This document shows positions 25,017 to 34,374 of a stretch of DNA of 64,000 nt, in pieces. Position 1 is the first letter of the stretch; every line of letters starts with the position of its first letter. The notes under the pieces were generated by a model. The model worked only from the letters and a program-made list of their open reading frames with translations, ran no database searches and had not been told where the DNA came from. The DNA is from Spirosoma endbachense. GTDB lineage: Bacteria > Bacteroidota > Bacteroidia > Cytophagales > Spirosomataceae. Location of the stretch: the NCBI RefSeq assembly GCF_010233585.1, contig NZ_CP045997.1, forward strand, positions 2,823,446 through 2,887,445. The letters run 5' to 3'. A program made the position numbers and the translations under genes.

Positions 25017-27215
25017 TTATTTGCCTGACGGTTCCATTTTCCTGATATCCGTTCCGAGTCTCTGGAGGTAAGCGATCAGGGCCACGATCTCGCGGTCGGA
25101 TTTTACGTTGATACCATCGTTAGCCAACTGACTACTTAGCTGTTGAGCCTGTTTCTGGAGGTCTTCGTTCGCGTAGGTAATGGTTACATCATCGTAGGGA
25201 ACACCTACTTTTTGGAGGGCCTTTAGTTTATCCGACGTATTCGAGATGTCCAGTTTATTCGCTAGCAGCCACGGATATGATGGCATAATGGACCCCGGCG
25301 ACATCGACGTCGGATCACGCATGTGGTGATAATGCCAGGAGTTGGGGTATTTACCACCAATGCGGTGAAGATCAGGCCCGATGCGCTTGCTTCCCCACAA
25401 AAACGGGTGATCATACACAAACTCACCCGCTTTGGAGTACTCACCATAGCGCTCTGTTTCGCTGCGGAACGGCCTGACCATCTGGCTATGGCAATTGACG
25501 CAGCCTTCCTTGATATAGAGGTCGCGGCCCTGTACTTCGAGGGCGGTATAGGGCTGCACAGACGCAATGGTCGGCACGTTGGAACTCACCATAAATGTTG
25601 GTACCAATTCGACCAGCGAACCAATCAGAATGACGATCAGCGAACCAATCAGCAACGGAATAGGCTTCCGCTCAAACCAGCGATGCCAGTAGGTATCGCT
25701 TCCGGTTGGCACATAGGCTTTCACCAGAGCGGGTGCTTCGGCGGGTTCGTTAGCAACCAGTTTTCCGGCGGCCATCGTCTTAAACAGGTTAAACGCCATC
25801 AGTATTGCCCCTAACAGATAGAACGTACCACCCACTGCCCGCATCTTGTGCATGGGTATCAACTGTAGGGTCGTTTCCAGAAAATTGGGATACTTCAGGA
25901 CACCTTCGGGTGTAAACTCTTTCCACATCATCCCCTGCGTGAAGCCGGATATGTACATGGGAACGGCGTAAAACAAGATGCCCAGGGTACCGATCCAGAA
26001 GTGAACGCCCATCAGTTTTCTGGAGTACAGCGGAGTACGATATACGCGCGGAATGAGCCAGTACAGAACAGCGAACGTCATAAACCCATTCCAGCCTAAG
26101 GCACCTACGTGCACGTGGGCAACGACCCAGTCGGTGAAGTGGGCAATGGCATTTACATTCTTGAGCGCAAGCATCGGCCCTTCAAACGTGGCCATACCAT
26201 AGGCGGTAACGGCCACAACCATGAATTTCAGGATGGTATCTTCGCGTACCTTGTCCCAGGCTCCGCGCAGTGTCAGCAGCCCGTTGATCATACCACCCCA
26301 CGACGGAGCAATGAGCATGATGGAGAACACAACACCCAGCGATTGCGCCCAGTCGGGCAAAGACGTATATAGTAAATGGTGTGGACCCGCCCAGATGTAG
26401 ATAAAGATCAACGCCCAGAAGTGCAGAATTGATAATTTGTAGGAGTAAATAGGCCGGTTGGCCATCTTGGGCAAAAAGTAATACATCAGACCCAGAAAGG
26501 GCGTTGTCAGGAAGAATGCCACCGCATTATGACCGTACCACCACTGCACGAGCGCATCCTGCACTCCGGCATAGACGTAATAACTTTTGAATAAACTGAC
26601 CGGCATCTCATACGAATTGACAATATGCAGAACGGCCACGGTTACGAATGTGGCAATGTAAAACCAGATAGCTACGTAAAGATGCCGCTCCCGACGTTTG
26701 ATAATCGTACCGAACATATTTATGCCGAACACAACCCAGATCAGCGTAATGGCAATGTCGATTGGCCATTCAAGTTCTGCGTATTCGTGTGAGGTAGTCA
26801 ACCCCAGAGGCAGCGTTATCGCAGCTGCCACAATAATGGCTTGCCAGCCCCAGAAGTGGATTTTACTCAGCAAATCGCTGAACATCCGGGCTTTGCAAAG
26901 TCGCTGCAGCGAGTAATAAACGCCCATAAAAATGGCGTTGCCGACGAAGGCGAAAATGACCGCGTTCGTATGCAGGGGTCGAATCCGGCCGAAGGTAGTG
27001 TACTGGTTGCCGAGGTTGGCCGATGGTGCAAATAACTGGCTGGCAATCAGTACACCCACCAGCATACCTACGATTCCCCAGATAATCGTAGCGATAGCAA
27101 AATTGCGAACCGTACGGTTATCGTAGTTGAAGTACTCCACGGCAGGAGCAGTTCCCTGCCCCAGAAGGGACCGGTCGGACGAGATGATTGTGGGCGGTTT
27201 CTGCGAAACATTCAT
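25017..27215 (-). CDS. ccoNO: Fused cbb3-type cytochrome c oxidase subunits I and II (CcoN-CcoO)
   Basis: 732 residues. The first ~480 are CcoN: twelve or more membrane helices, heme b ligand in HTNAVIFAFVG, the CuB/heme b3 histidines in WWYGHNAVAFF, GPHHLLYTSLPDWAQ and AHFTDWVVAHVHVGALGWNGF. After a linker and one helix (about 520-540) comes CcoO with its heme c motif GCVNCHSQ and the typical RIGPDLHRIGGKYPNSWHYHHMRDP stretch. The fusion is the usual form in Bacteroidetes. It reduces O2 to water with high affinity and pumps protons. It starts 15 bp after ccoS. Confidence 0.97.
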   Translation of the reverse strand: MNVSQKPPTIISSDRSLLGQGTAPAVEYFNYDNRTVRNFAIATIIWGIVGMLVGVLIASQLFAPSANLGNQYTTFGRIRPLHTNAVIFAFVGNAIFMGVYYSLQRLCKARMFSDLLSKIHFWGWQAIIVAAAITLPLGLTTSHEYAELEWPIDIAITLIWVVFGINMFGTIIKRRERHLYVAIWFYIATFVTVAVLHIVNSYEMPVSLFKSYYVYAGVQDALVQWWYGHNAVAFFLTTPFLGLMYYFLPKMANRPIYSYKLSILHFWALIFIYIWAGPHHLLYTSLPDWAQSLGVVFSIMLIAPSWGGMINGLLTLRGAWDKVREDTILKFMVVAVTAYGMATFEGPMLALKNVNAIAHFTDWVVAHVHVGALGWNGFMTFAVLYWLIPRVYRTPLYSRKLMGVHFWIGTLGILFYAVPMYISGFTQGMMWKEFTPEGVLKYPNFLETTLQLIPMHKMRAVGGTFYLLGAILMAFNLFKTMAAGKLVANEPAEAPALVKAYVPTGSDTYWHRWFERKPIPLLIGSLIVILIGSLVELVPTFMVSSNVPTIASVQPYTALEVQGRDLYIKEGCVNCHSQMVRPFRSETERYGEYSKAGEFVYDHPFLWGSKRIGPDLHRIGGKYPNSWHYHHMRDPTSMSPGSIMPSYPWLLANKLDISNTSDKLKALQKVGVPYDDVTITYANEDLQKQAQQLSSQLANDGINVKSDREIVALIAYLQRLGTDIRKMEPSGK

Positions 27216-27230
27216 AGCGGTAACAGGCGG

Positions 27231-27398
27231 TTAAACGGTCGTATCCGTAGCGGTTGGTTCATTGTCATCAAGTAGTATGCGCATGGAGGGCGTATATAAA
27301 TCGTCTTGCTGACCCGTTCGTATCGACCACAGAAAAGCGCCGAGAAATCCCAGGGCCATCAGCAGGCTAATGCCAATCATAAAAAAGATAATGTGCAT
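27231..27398 (-). CDS. ccoS: cbb3 oxidase assembly protein CcoS
   Basis: 55 residues from MHIIFFMIGISLLMALGF; an ATG eight codons upstream is possible. One N-terminal membrane helix, the Trp-containing AFLWSIRTGQQDDLYTPSMRIL motif that defines CcoS (WA..SGQFDDL.. in proteobacteria), then an acidic tail. CcoS is needed for heme and copper incorporation into CcoN. It is the first gene of the cco series here. Confidence 0.92.
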   Translation of the reverse strand: MHIIFFMIGISLLMALGFLGAFLWSIRTGQQDDLYTPSMRILLDDNEPTATDTTV

Positions 27399-27457
27399 AC
27401 CCCAAAGCGTTTGATGAGGCAAATGTGCGGAGGATCTGACCGGCCGTATATGAGATT

Positions 27458-27477
27458 TATCAGGGAAATGGCTGATA
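27458..27477. promoter_or_regulatory. Inverted repeat in the ccoS/27598 divergent region
   Basis: TATCAG-N8-CTGATA (27458-27463 and 27472-27477), a 20-bp symmetric site about 60 bp before the ccoS start codon. It is the only clear palindrome in this divergent spacer, so it is a candidate operator for the oxidase genes; no factor can be assigned. Confidence 0.3.
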
Positions 27478-27597
27478 GAATTCAGGATAATAAAGAGCTA
27501 ATAAAACTCAATCGAAAACCTGACAACCATCAGTAACGGTCTTTTTTGAAGCGGCTACTTTTACCGTCAGGAGTTATTCTCTACTCCGTTTCAGGCT

Positions 27598-28023
27598 ATG
27601 ACCGACACACGTATTACGCTCCCTCAGGATGATGACCCCTTACACATCCAGACCTGCCGGAGCCAGCATCAGACCTGGGCAATGACGATTGCTCAGAACG
27701 AACAGGAAATAGACCAGCTCCTGGCAATTCTGTCCGATTTGCTGGATTATCAACAGTACAAGAGCCTGCGCCAGCGTGCGGTTGATTACTACGGTGATCT
27801 GAACCACCTGAAAAGTCGATTTCAACGCTTAAAGCTCGATATGATCTGTGAAGGTGTGGCTTGTAATCCTTCGGAACGCCTGGCCTGCCGCGAACCACGG
27901 ATTGGTCTATACGCTACCCTCGCCGTCGATTCACAGTTGCGCTCCCTGATGGATGAGCTCGGCCGGATCAAGGCTGGATGCTATCAGTTTTTGTCGGTTA
28001 TGGTAACCCTGAATCTATTTTAA
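27598..28023 (+). CDS. Hypothetical helical protein
   Basis: 141 residues, no signal peptide or membrane helix. Mostly helical, with a Leu/Asp-rich amphipathic stretch (EQEIDQLLAILSDLLDYQQYKSL) and a second helix around NHLKSRFQRLKLDMICEG. Four Cys are present (IQTCRS, MICEGVACN, RLACREP, AGCYQF). I do not recognise the family. It is divergent from the cbb3 oxidase genes and 42 bp upstream of the desaturase gene, with which it may be cotranscribed. Confidence 0.65.
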   Translation: MTDTRITLPQDDDPLHIQTCRSQHQTWAMTIAQNEQEIDQLLAILSDLLDYQQYKSLRQRAVDYYGDLNHLKSRFQRLKLDMICEGVACNPSERLACREPRIGLYATLAVDSQLRSLMDELGRIKAGCYQFLSVMVTLNLF

Positions 28024-28065
28024 TTCGGTGGCGCTTAAACGCCCTGTTCTCCTGCTTTTTGTCTA

Positions 28066-28815
28066 ATGATCATTCTCGCTTTCTTTCTGGCGCACTGGTA
28101 TTTATCAGTGTCAATGCAAACCCTCTTTCTTCATCGCTACGCGGCCCATCAGATGTTCACCATGAGCAAAGCCTGGGAAAAAGTCTTTTACGTCCTGACA
28201 TTCATCGGGCAGGGATCATCCTTTCTGAGTCCACGCGCTTACGGAATCATGCACCGCCTACACCATGCTCACGCCGATACGGACCAGGACCCGCATTCGC
28301 CGGAGTTTTCTAAAAATCTGTTCGATATGATGTGGAAGACCCGCATCTATTACAATGACATCCTGAATAATCGGGATACGATTCCGGCAAAGTTCAAGAA
28401 AGGAGTACCAAACTGGCCGTGGATGGAACACTTCGGCGATCGGTGGCCGGTTCGGTTGGCCTGGGGAACAGCTTACACCTTGATCTATATCCAGTTTGCA
28501 ACATCGCCGTGGTTATTTCTTTTGTTACCCGTGCAGTTTCTGATGGGGCCAGTTCATGGAGCCATTATTAACTGGTATGCTCACCGCTACGGTTATACCA
28601 ACTTCAAGCTGGATGACACCGCGAAGAATCTCTTACCGTTTGACTTTCTGATGATGGGCGAATCGTATCACAACAATCACCACAAATATGGTGGGCGGGC
28701 CAATTTCGGCGGATTCCGCTGGCACGAGTTCGATCCGGCCTATCCGCTGCTAAAGGTGCTGAATGGGCTTAAGATCATCAAGTTGCGCACAGGACGCGAC
28801 GAAGCCTATATGTGA
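28066..28815 (+). CDS. Acyl-CoA/fatty-acid desaturase
   Basis: 249 residues. The three His boxes of membrane di-iron desaturases are visible: HRYAAHQ (residues about 24-30), HRLHHAHADT (about 64-73) and HNNHHK (about 205-210). Hydrophobic segments lie before box 1 and between boxes 2 and 3. It introduces a double bond into membrane fatty acids using O2 and an electron donor. It is slightly shorter than typical delta-9 desaturases (about 300). The gene ends 28 bp from the convergent MFS gene. Confidence 0.9.
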   Translation: MIILAFFLAHWYLSVSMQTLFLHRYAAHQMFTMSKAWEKVFYVLTFIGQGSSFLSPRAYGIMHRLHHAHADTDQDPHSPEFSKNLFDMMWKTRIYYNDILNNRDTIPAKFKKGVPNWPWMEHFGDRWPVRLAWGTAYTLIYIQFATSPWLFLLLPVQFLMGPVHGAIINWYAHRYGYTNFKLDDTAKNLLPFDFLMMGESYHNNHHKYGGRANFGGFRWHEFDPAYPLLKVLNGLKIIKLRTGRDEAYM

Positions 28816-28837
28816 GCTATCCGTACCGCTCACATAT
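28808..28837. terminator. Short hairpin between convergent desaturase and MFS genes
   Basis: Perfect 10-bp arms atatgtgagc/gctcacatat (28808-28817 and 28828-28837) with a 10-nt loop; the left arm includes the desaturase stop codon. It probably serves both transcripts. There is no T-tract. Confidence 0.5.
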
Positions 28838-28842
28838 CAGAG

Positions 28843-30030
28843 CTATAAACGATCAGGCCGCGACATTTGGCGCATCGCCCAAAGACCTAATGCCGGTCCG
28901 GGAAGCAGCACATAAAACAGCCCACCCGATATACCAAGATAAGTGACCAGCCAGGCCATCAGCTGGATGGATACCACCGTCAATAGAAAACCAAAGCAGG
29001 TAACGAGCGTTAGAATACTCCCCCGATTGTCGACCGCAGCATGACTGGCAACCAGCGTTGAAAATTGCGGAGAGTCACCAGCGGCTGCCGCCCCCCACAC
29101 AAGCAGAAACAGCCCGAACAGATAGTACGGTGCAGCCACCAGAAACGGCGTCAGGGCAATACAAAGCCCCGACGTCAGCAGTAAATACCGGGCAACTCGT
29201 GCGCTACCGATCCGTAAGGCAAGATAGCCACCACCCACACAACCCACGGCTCCCGCAGCAATAGCCCCGAACGCCCATAACGAAGTCGTTATGGCTGCGT
29301 CGGGATGTTGCTGTCTGTAGTAGCCAATCAGGGTTGGCAGAAAAGCCCAAAGCGTATACAGTTCCCACATATGGCCAAAATAACCCAGCATAGCCGGGCG
29401 AAAGGCCGAGGGCTTCCATAGCGAAAGCAATGCCTGGAAGCGGAAGAAATTGCCGCTGGCCTGTACGGATTTTGCGGGGACAACGACCGCGAGCAAAACG
29501 CCACCGCTAATAGCCAGCAAACTGACCGATACAATTAGTGTACGATACGGTAAGCTACTCCCTAAACCCCGGATCAGGTGCGGGAAGGCTGTTCCCAATA
29601 CCAGCGCACCGACCAGAAAACCCATCGCCCGCCCCAGAACGGGTCTGAATCGATCGGCAGCAATTTTCATGCCCACTGGATAAACACCCGCCAGAAAGAA
29701 GCCCGTCATGAATCGGCTGGCTAAAACCGTTTCCGCTTTTAGCGGGAGAACAAGCCAGATCAAATTGACCGCAGCCGCCAGCGTTACGGAGATGAGGAAG
29801 ACCTGGGTTGAGCGAAAACGATCGGGTATGGCTAAGACCGCGTAGATCAGTGTGCCAGCGATAAATCCAATCTGGACAGACGACGTAATCCAGCTGGTAA
29901 GTCCCGCCGTCTTTAGCAGGGGTTGAAGTTCAGGGAGAATGGCATTACCGGCAAACCAGAGTGAAGTGCCGGCAAATTGAGCGAATACTACGACCAGTAA
30001 TTGAGCATTGATACGGGAAGAGGTGAGCAT
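28843..30030 (-). CDS. Major facilitator superfamily transporter
   Basis: 395 residues from MLTSSRINAQLLVVVFAQFAG. Twelve predicted membrane helices. The N-terminal half has FAGTSLWFAGNAILPEL and a loop PDRFRSTQVF; the second half includes WELYTLWAFLPTLIGYYRQQ. The pattern resembles the nitrate/cyanate-type MFS branch, but no substrate motif is decisive. Gene placed between ccoI (36 bp downstream of its stop) and the convergent desaturase, so it is likely transcribed with ccoI. Confidence 0.85.
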   Translation of the reverse strand: MLTSSRINAQLLVVVFAQFAGTSLWFAGNAILPELQPLLKTAGLTSWITSSVQIGFIAGTLIYAVLAIPDRFRSTQVFLISVTLAAAVNLIWLVLPLKAETVLASRFMTGFFLAGVYPVGMKIAADRFRPVLGRAMGFLVGALVLGTAFPHLIRGLGSSLPYRTLIVSVSLLAISGGVLLAVVVPAKSVQASGNFFRFQALLSLWKPSAFRPAMLGYFGHMWELYTLWAFLPTLIGYYRQQHPDAAITTSLWAFGAIAAGAVGCVGGGYLALRIGSARVARYLLLTSGLCIALTPFLVAAPYYLFGLFLLVWGAAAAGDSPQFSTLVASHAAVDNRGSILTLVTCFGFLLTVVSIQLMAWLVTYLGISGGLFYVLLPGPALGLWAMRQMSRPDRL

Positions 30031-30066
30031 TCCCAAAGATAGCCATTCAAGTCGATCAGACGTCTA

Positions 30067-32601
30067 TCAGGGCATTCTGGTAGGTTTCCATCGACTATAT
30101 CCCCGCATACCCAACGTAGCAATCGCCAGCATGGTAGCCGAACTGATGGGCATGAGAATGGCGGCTACCACGGGCGATAAGCTGCCCGTCAGCGCGTAGG
30201 ATAAACCGACGAAGTTATACAGGAGTGAAATGCCAAAGCTGAACCGGATCAGACGCATTCCGAAACGGGTGTAGCGCAGCATATCAGGCAGTTGATTCAA
30301 CGAAGATGCTTCCAGAATGGCATCGCTGGCAGGTGTGAACTGAATCGTGTCGTCGGTAACGGCCATGCCAACATCGGCCTGTTTCAGTGCTCCGGCATCG
30401 TTCAACCCATCGCCTACCATCAATACCCGCCGTCCCCGGACCTGTAGATGTTGAATAAACGCTAACTTCTCCTGTGGACGGCAATTGAAATGCATCTGCC
30501 CGGCTTTGGGAAACCAATGTTTTAACTGCGTCTGAGCGGCTTTAGTATCGCCCGATAGCAGATAAAGCCGGTATGGCCCGCGCAAATTCTGTAGCATCGT
30601 ATCAATTCCTGCCCGATAGTGAGAAGAAAAATGAAAACACCCCCGGTATATCTGCGCAATAGAAATATGGACCGTTGCTCCAGCGGGATCATCCGTATCA
30701 GTCGATGCGTTATAATCCAGATTGACGAAGGAGCGCGATCCGGCCTTTACAAACCAGCCATCGACGAGCCCCTGAACACCATGTCCTGAAAATTCGGCAA
30801 ATCCGTCAATAGAAAATGACTGACTATCTGCCAGATAAGCCGTCAGTTTGCGACTGAGCGGGTGGGCCGACTGACGAACCAACGAGGCAATAAGTGCTCG
30901 TTCGTAGGCCGTTAATGGTTGCAAAAACGACTCCTGAACATCGTGTTGCCCCGTATTGGTCAGTGTACCGGTTTTATCAAAAACGATCGTGTCGCAGGCA
31001 GCCATTTGCTCAATTACGCCTGCGTTTTTCAGGTATAATTTCTGTTGGCTCAGCTTACGAAGCCCGCTGCCGAGGGCAAATGGATACGATAACGAAAGCG
31101 CACACGGGCAAGCGATGATAAGTACGGCCGTAAACGCATTGATGGCGCGCGACGGATCTTCATGATACCAGTACAGACCGACCAACGTGGCAACCATAAT
31201 GACCATCAGGGTAAAATACTTTCCGACGATGTCAGCAAAAGTGAGCATCCGGGATGAATTCCCTTTTCGGAAGGCATCGTTATTCCACAATTGGGTTAAG
31301 TAGCTTTGCGATACATCGCGAACAACCTCCAGCTCGATGGCTTCACCCAGTTGCTTGCCGCCTGCGTATACTAACGCGCCTGGTGTCTTCGCTTCTGGTT
31401 CCGATTCGCCGGTTACGAAACTATAATCGATCATGGCCTTGCCTTTGTAAAGAAGACCATCGGCTGGAATCAGTTCGTGATTACGTATGCGAATGCGGTC
31501 GCCCTTGCGAAGCTGGGATACGAGTACGATCTGCTCAGGAACAGAAGAAATAGGGTTTACGGTAAGAAACGAGGTATCTGGTGACTGCTGGGCAACCTTA
31601 TCAATTGGCCCCTCCATCCCCTGCTCCGCTCTTCGCCCAAGTAGTGTCACGGCAAGCGGAAAATAGGATTTATAATCGCGCTCGAACGATAGAAAATCGT
31701 GGGTTCGTTGTTGAAACCACTTCCCACATAACAGGAAAAAGATCAAACCTGTCAGCGAATCGAAGTAGCCCGCACCCGCCAAAAACAGAACCTCGTAGGT
31801 GCCCCGAAAAAAAGCTACCAGAATACCCAGTAAAATAGGAAAGTCGATATTAATAATGTCTTTCTTCAGGCTTTTCCAGACGGATTCGAAATAGCCCGAC
31901 GCGGAGTAGATTACGACCGGCAGAGCGAGCAGGATATTAAGAATACCAAACAACTGCCTGAACGATGGATCGTTCAGGCCAAGGTATTCAGGAAAACTGA
32001 ACAGCATGATATTACCCGCGCAAAATCCGGCAACGGCCAGTCGGTATAATAGCGGCCGGTCCGATGGCTGTTGCTGCTCTTTAACGACATCATTGAGGCT
32101 GATCAGCGGTTCGTACCCAATGGAGCTGAGCAGTTCAACAAGCTGGCGCAGCGTTAGCTTATCGGGCTGGTAGGTAAAGTGAACCTGTTTTTTCAGGAAA
32201 TCCACCCGTGACTGCTGAATGCCGGGATGTATTCGATAGAGGTGCTCAAGCAGCCACAGGCATGAGCTGCAATGAATGGTCGGAATGTAAAATGTAACTT
32301 TGGCAATGGCCTCATTTGAGAACTCCAGCAGTTGTGCTATGATATCCGGATGGTCCAGAAAGACAAGTCGCGATTGTTCTGATTGAGATTGATTACTGGC
32401 TTTGATCATATTACCTCGCCGAAGGCCATCTTCGCCAGATTCTATCGTATAATACTGGCAAAGCTGATGCTGGCTCAGAATAGTATACACCGTTTTGCAG
32501 CCTTCACAACAGAAGCGCTTGTCTTCGACTAGTATGTTATTTCCTGCACAATCGTTACCACAATGATAGCAACTGGTCGATGGAATCGTTGCTGTGCTCA
32601 T
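30067..32601 (-). CDS. ccoI: Copper-type P1B ATPase CcoI/FixI
   Basis: 844 residues from MSTATIPSTSCYHCG. An N-terminal Cys-rich zinc-finger-like segment (CYHCGNDC, CCEGCKTVY), a heavy-metal-binding domain with IHCSSCLWLLEHL, then membrane helices, the actuator motif TGESEP, the CPC metal site (IACPCALSLS), the phosphorylation motif DKTGTLTN and the hinge MVGDGLNDAGAL. This is the layout of CcoI/FixI, which supplies copper for the cbb3 oxidase CuB site. It is divergent from hemN and about 2.6 kb from ccoS on the same strand. Confidence 0.95.
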   Translation of the reverse strand: MSTATIPSTSCYHCGNDCAGNNILVEDKRFCCEGCKTVYTILSQHQLCQYYTIESGEDGLRRGNMIKASNQSQSEQSRLVFLDHPDIIAQLLEFSNEAIAKVTFYIPTIHCSSCLWLLEHLYRIHPGIQQSRVDFLKKQVHFTYQPDKLTLRQLVELLSSIGYEPLISLNDVVKEQQQPSDRPLLYRLAVAGFCAGNIMLFSFPEYLGLNDPSFRQLFGILNILLALPVVIYSASGYFESVWKSLKKDIINIDFPILLGILVAFFRGTYEVLFLAGAGYFDSLTGLIFFLLCGKWFQQRTHDFLSFERDYKSYFPLAVTLLGRRAEQGMEGPIDKVAQQSPDTSFLTVNPISSVPEQIVLVSQLRKGDRIRIRNHELIPADGLLYKGKAMIDYSFVTGESEPEAKTPGALVYAGGKQLGEAIELEVVRDVSQSYLTQLWNNDAFRKGNSSRMLTFADIVGKYFTLMVIMVATLVGLYWYHEDPSRAINAFTAVLIIACPCALSLSYPFALGSGLRKLSQQKLYLKNAGVIEQMAACDTIVFDKTGTLTNTGQHDVQESFLQPLTAYERALIASLVRQSAHPLSRKLTAYLADSQSFSIDGFAEFSGHGVQGLVDGWFVKAGSRSFVNLDYNASTDTDDPAGATVHISIAQIYRGCFHFSSHYRAGIDTMLQNLRGPYRLYLLSGDTKAAQTQLKHWFPKAGQMHFNCRPQEKLAFIQHLQVRGRRVLMVGDGLNDAGALKQADVGMAVTDDTIQFTPASDAILEASSLNQLPDMLRYTRFGMRLIRFSFGISLLYNFVGLSYALTGSLSPVVAAILMPISSATMLAIATLGMRGYSRWKPTRMP

Positions 32602-32755
32602 ACCTCTGAATTTTGAAGCAAGTTGGCATGGTGTGGCTAGCCAAACCCTGACCAGCATCAGCCGTTGACCTGATACGACTCAGGGATTGACACCCATAAC
32701 CTATCCAGTTTTGCAGGGAGCACAGGGGCCGACAAAACGGCTCCCTGAAACGACA

Positions 32756-34120
32756 ATGAACTCGCTAATTCAGAAATACAACGTACCCGGTCCACGCTAC
32801 ACCAGCTACCCGACCGTACCGTTCTGGGACGAAACCACGTTCAGTGAAACCGCCTGGGTGCGCCACCTGCAACGGGCATTTTCGATCAGCAACAGCACTA
32901 CAGGCATCAGTCTGTACATTCACCTGCCCTATTGCGAAAGTCTGTGTACATTTTGCGGCTGCAACAAGCACATTACCCGCAATCATACCGTTGAAGGCCC
33001 TTATGTTGATGCTTTACTGGCAGAATGGAATCTATATTGCGACTTATTGCCAGACCGGCCCCGCATCGCCGAACTTCATTTGGGCGGAGGAACACCCAGT
33101 TTCTTTTCTATCGAACAACTTAACCGATTGCTGACGGGTATTTTTAAGCGGACCACGCCAACAGAATCGCCTGATTATGGTTGGGAAGGACATCCTAACA
33201 ACACAACCAGCGAACATCTTCAGTTATTTTACAATTTTGGATTTCGACGGGTGAGTTTTGGTGTGCAGGACTACACGCCAATTGTGCAGCGGGCCATTCA
33301 CCGCCTTCAGCCGTTCGGGAATGTTCGACAGGTAACCGGCTGGGCTCGCCAAATTGGGTATACCTCGATCAGCCATGATTTAGTATTTGGCCTGCCTTTC
33401 CAAAAGCCCGATTCTATAATCGACACAATTCATAAAACGCTGACCCTTCAACCCGACCGCATTGCCTTTTATTCGTATGCCCATGTGCCCTGGATTGAAG
33501 GCATAAACGGACAGCGGGGATTTCGTGAGGAAGATCTCCCCAGCGGAGATCAAAAACGAGTTCTGTACGAAACCGGAAGAGCGTTACTGGAGCAGGCAGG
33601 TTACGCAGAAATCGGCATGGATCATTTTGCACGCCCTCATGATTCGCTCTATAATGCCGTACAAACAGGCACTCTTCACCGGAACTTTATGGGCTATACG
33701 ACGACTAAAACACGCGTTTTACTCGGTCTTGGCGCATCGTCGATCAGTGATGGCTGGTCAGCGTTTGCCCAGAATGAAAAAGACCCTAATCGCTATATGA
33801 ATCGAGTTCTGGCAGGTGATTTGCCCTTATTGCGCGGCCACATTCTCGATGATCAGGATCAATTCCTGCGCCAGCAAATTCTGAATATCATGTGCCAGGG
33901 AAAAACCTGCTGGCCGCTGGGCAGCTGGTCAAAACGAGAGTGGGAAACCTTGAACAACCGCCTGAAAGAATTCTGGCTCGACGGCTTGCTGGACTATGAT
34001 GTTGAAGGACTATCGGTGCGCCCCGAAGGTCGGCCGTTTCTGCGAAATATCTGCATGGCGTTCGATGAACGACTTAACTATGCCCAGCCTCAAACCCGGT
34101 TATTCTCGCAAACTGTCTAA
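32756..34120 (+). CDS. hemN: Oxygen-independent coproporphyrinogen III oxidase
   Basis: 454 residues from MNSLIQKYNVPGPRYTSYPTVPFW. The radical-SAM cluster motif is YCESLCTFCGCNKHI (the CxxxCxxC with the extra Cys typical of HemN). Further family marks are HLGGGTPSFFS, EGHPNNTT, RVSFGVQDY, HDLVFGLPFQ and YSYAHVPWI. It converts coproporphyrinogen III to protoporphyrinogen IX without O2, supplying heme for the cbb3 oxidase at low oxygen. Divergent from ccoI across 154 bp, consistent with shared control. Confidence 0.95.
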   Translation: MNSLIQKYNVPGPRYTSYPTVPFWDETTFSETAWVRHLQRAFSISNSTTGISLYIHLPYCESLCTFCGCNKHITRNHTVEGPYVDALLAEWNLYCDLLPDRPRIAELHLGGGTPSFFSIEQLNRLLTGIFKRTTPTESPDYGWEGHPNNTTSEHLQLFYNFGFRRVSFGVQDYTPIVQRAIHRLQPFGNVRQVTGWARQIGYTSISHDLVFGLPFQKPDSIIDTIHKTLTLQPDRIAFYSYAHVPWIEGINGQRGFREEDLPSGDQKRVLYETGRALLEQAGYAEIGMDHFARPHDSLYNAVQTGTLHRNFMGYTTTKTRVLLGLGASSISDGWSAFAQNEKDPNRYMNRVLAGDLPLLRGHILDDQDQFLRQQILNIMCQGKTCWPLGSWSKREWETLNNRLKEFWLDGLLDYDVEGLSVRPEGRPFLRNICMAFDERLNYAQPQTRLFSQTV

Positions 34121-34223
34121 TTAGCTCACGGGCAAAACAAACCAGCCAGTTGAACTACAAATAAAAACCCACTTTTCTGCCAATTAGCAGACTTTCGCGG
34201 GTTTGTTTCGTGTTATAAAATTC

Positions 34224-34259
34224 GATCCGGTCAATCTGTGATAGCAGATTGATCGGATT
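34224..34259. repeat. Imperfect hairpin after hemN
   Basis: Arms gatccggtcaatctg (34224-34238) and cagattgatcggatt (34245-34259) pair at 13 of 15 positions around a 6-nt loop. It may be an additional transcription barrier between convergent hemN and the universal stress gene. Confidence 0.4.
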
Positions 34260-34287
34260 GGTGCGTTTAGAAACGGAATTATACAGG

Positions 34288-34358
34288 ACTTTCGCAAAAC
34301 CCCGTGCCACGGTTAACCATGACGCTCTAATAACCGTGGTACGGGGTTTTGCGAAAGT
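34288..34358. terminator. 28-bp bidirectional hairpin between convergent hemN and usp genes
   Basis: Left arm 34288-34315 and right arm 34331-34358 pair over 28 bp with one G-T wobble, around a 15-nt loop. The core is gcaaaaccccgt/acggggttttgc, and short T-runs follow on each strand. It lies just before the stop of the convergent universal stress protein gene and very likely ends transcripts from both sides. Confidence 0.7.
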
Positions 34359-34374
34359 TTTGTTCTATAAAAAA

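Noticed and set aside
32602..32755. Fnr-type box between ccoI and hemN
   Set aside because: TTGA segments occur, but none has the TTGAT-N4-ATCAA arrangement.
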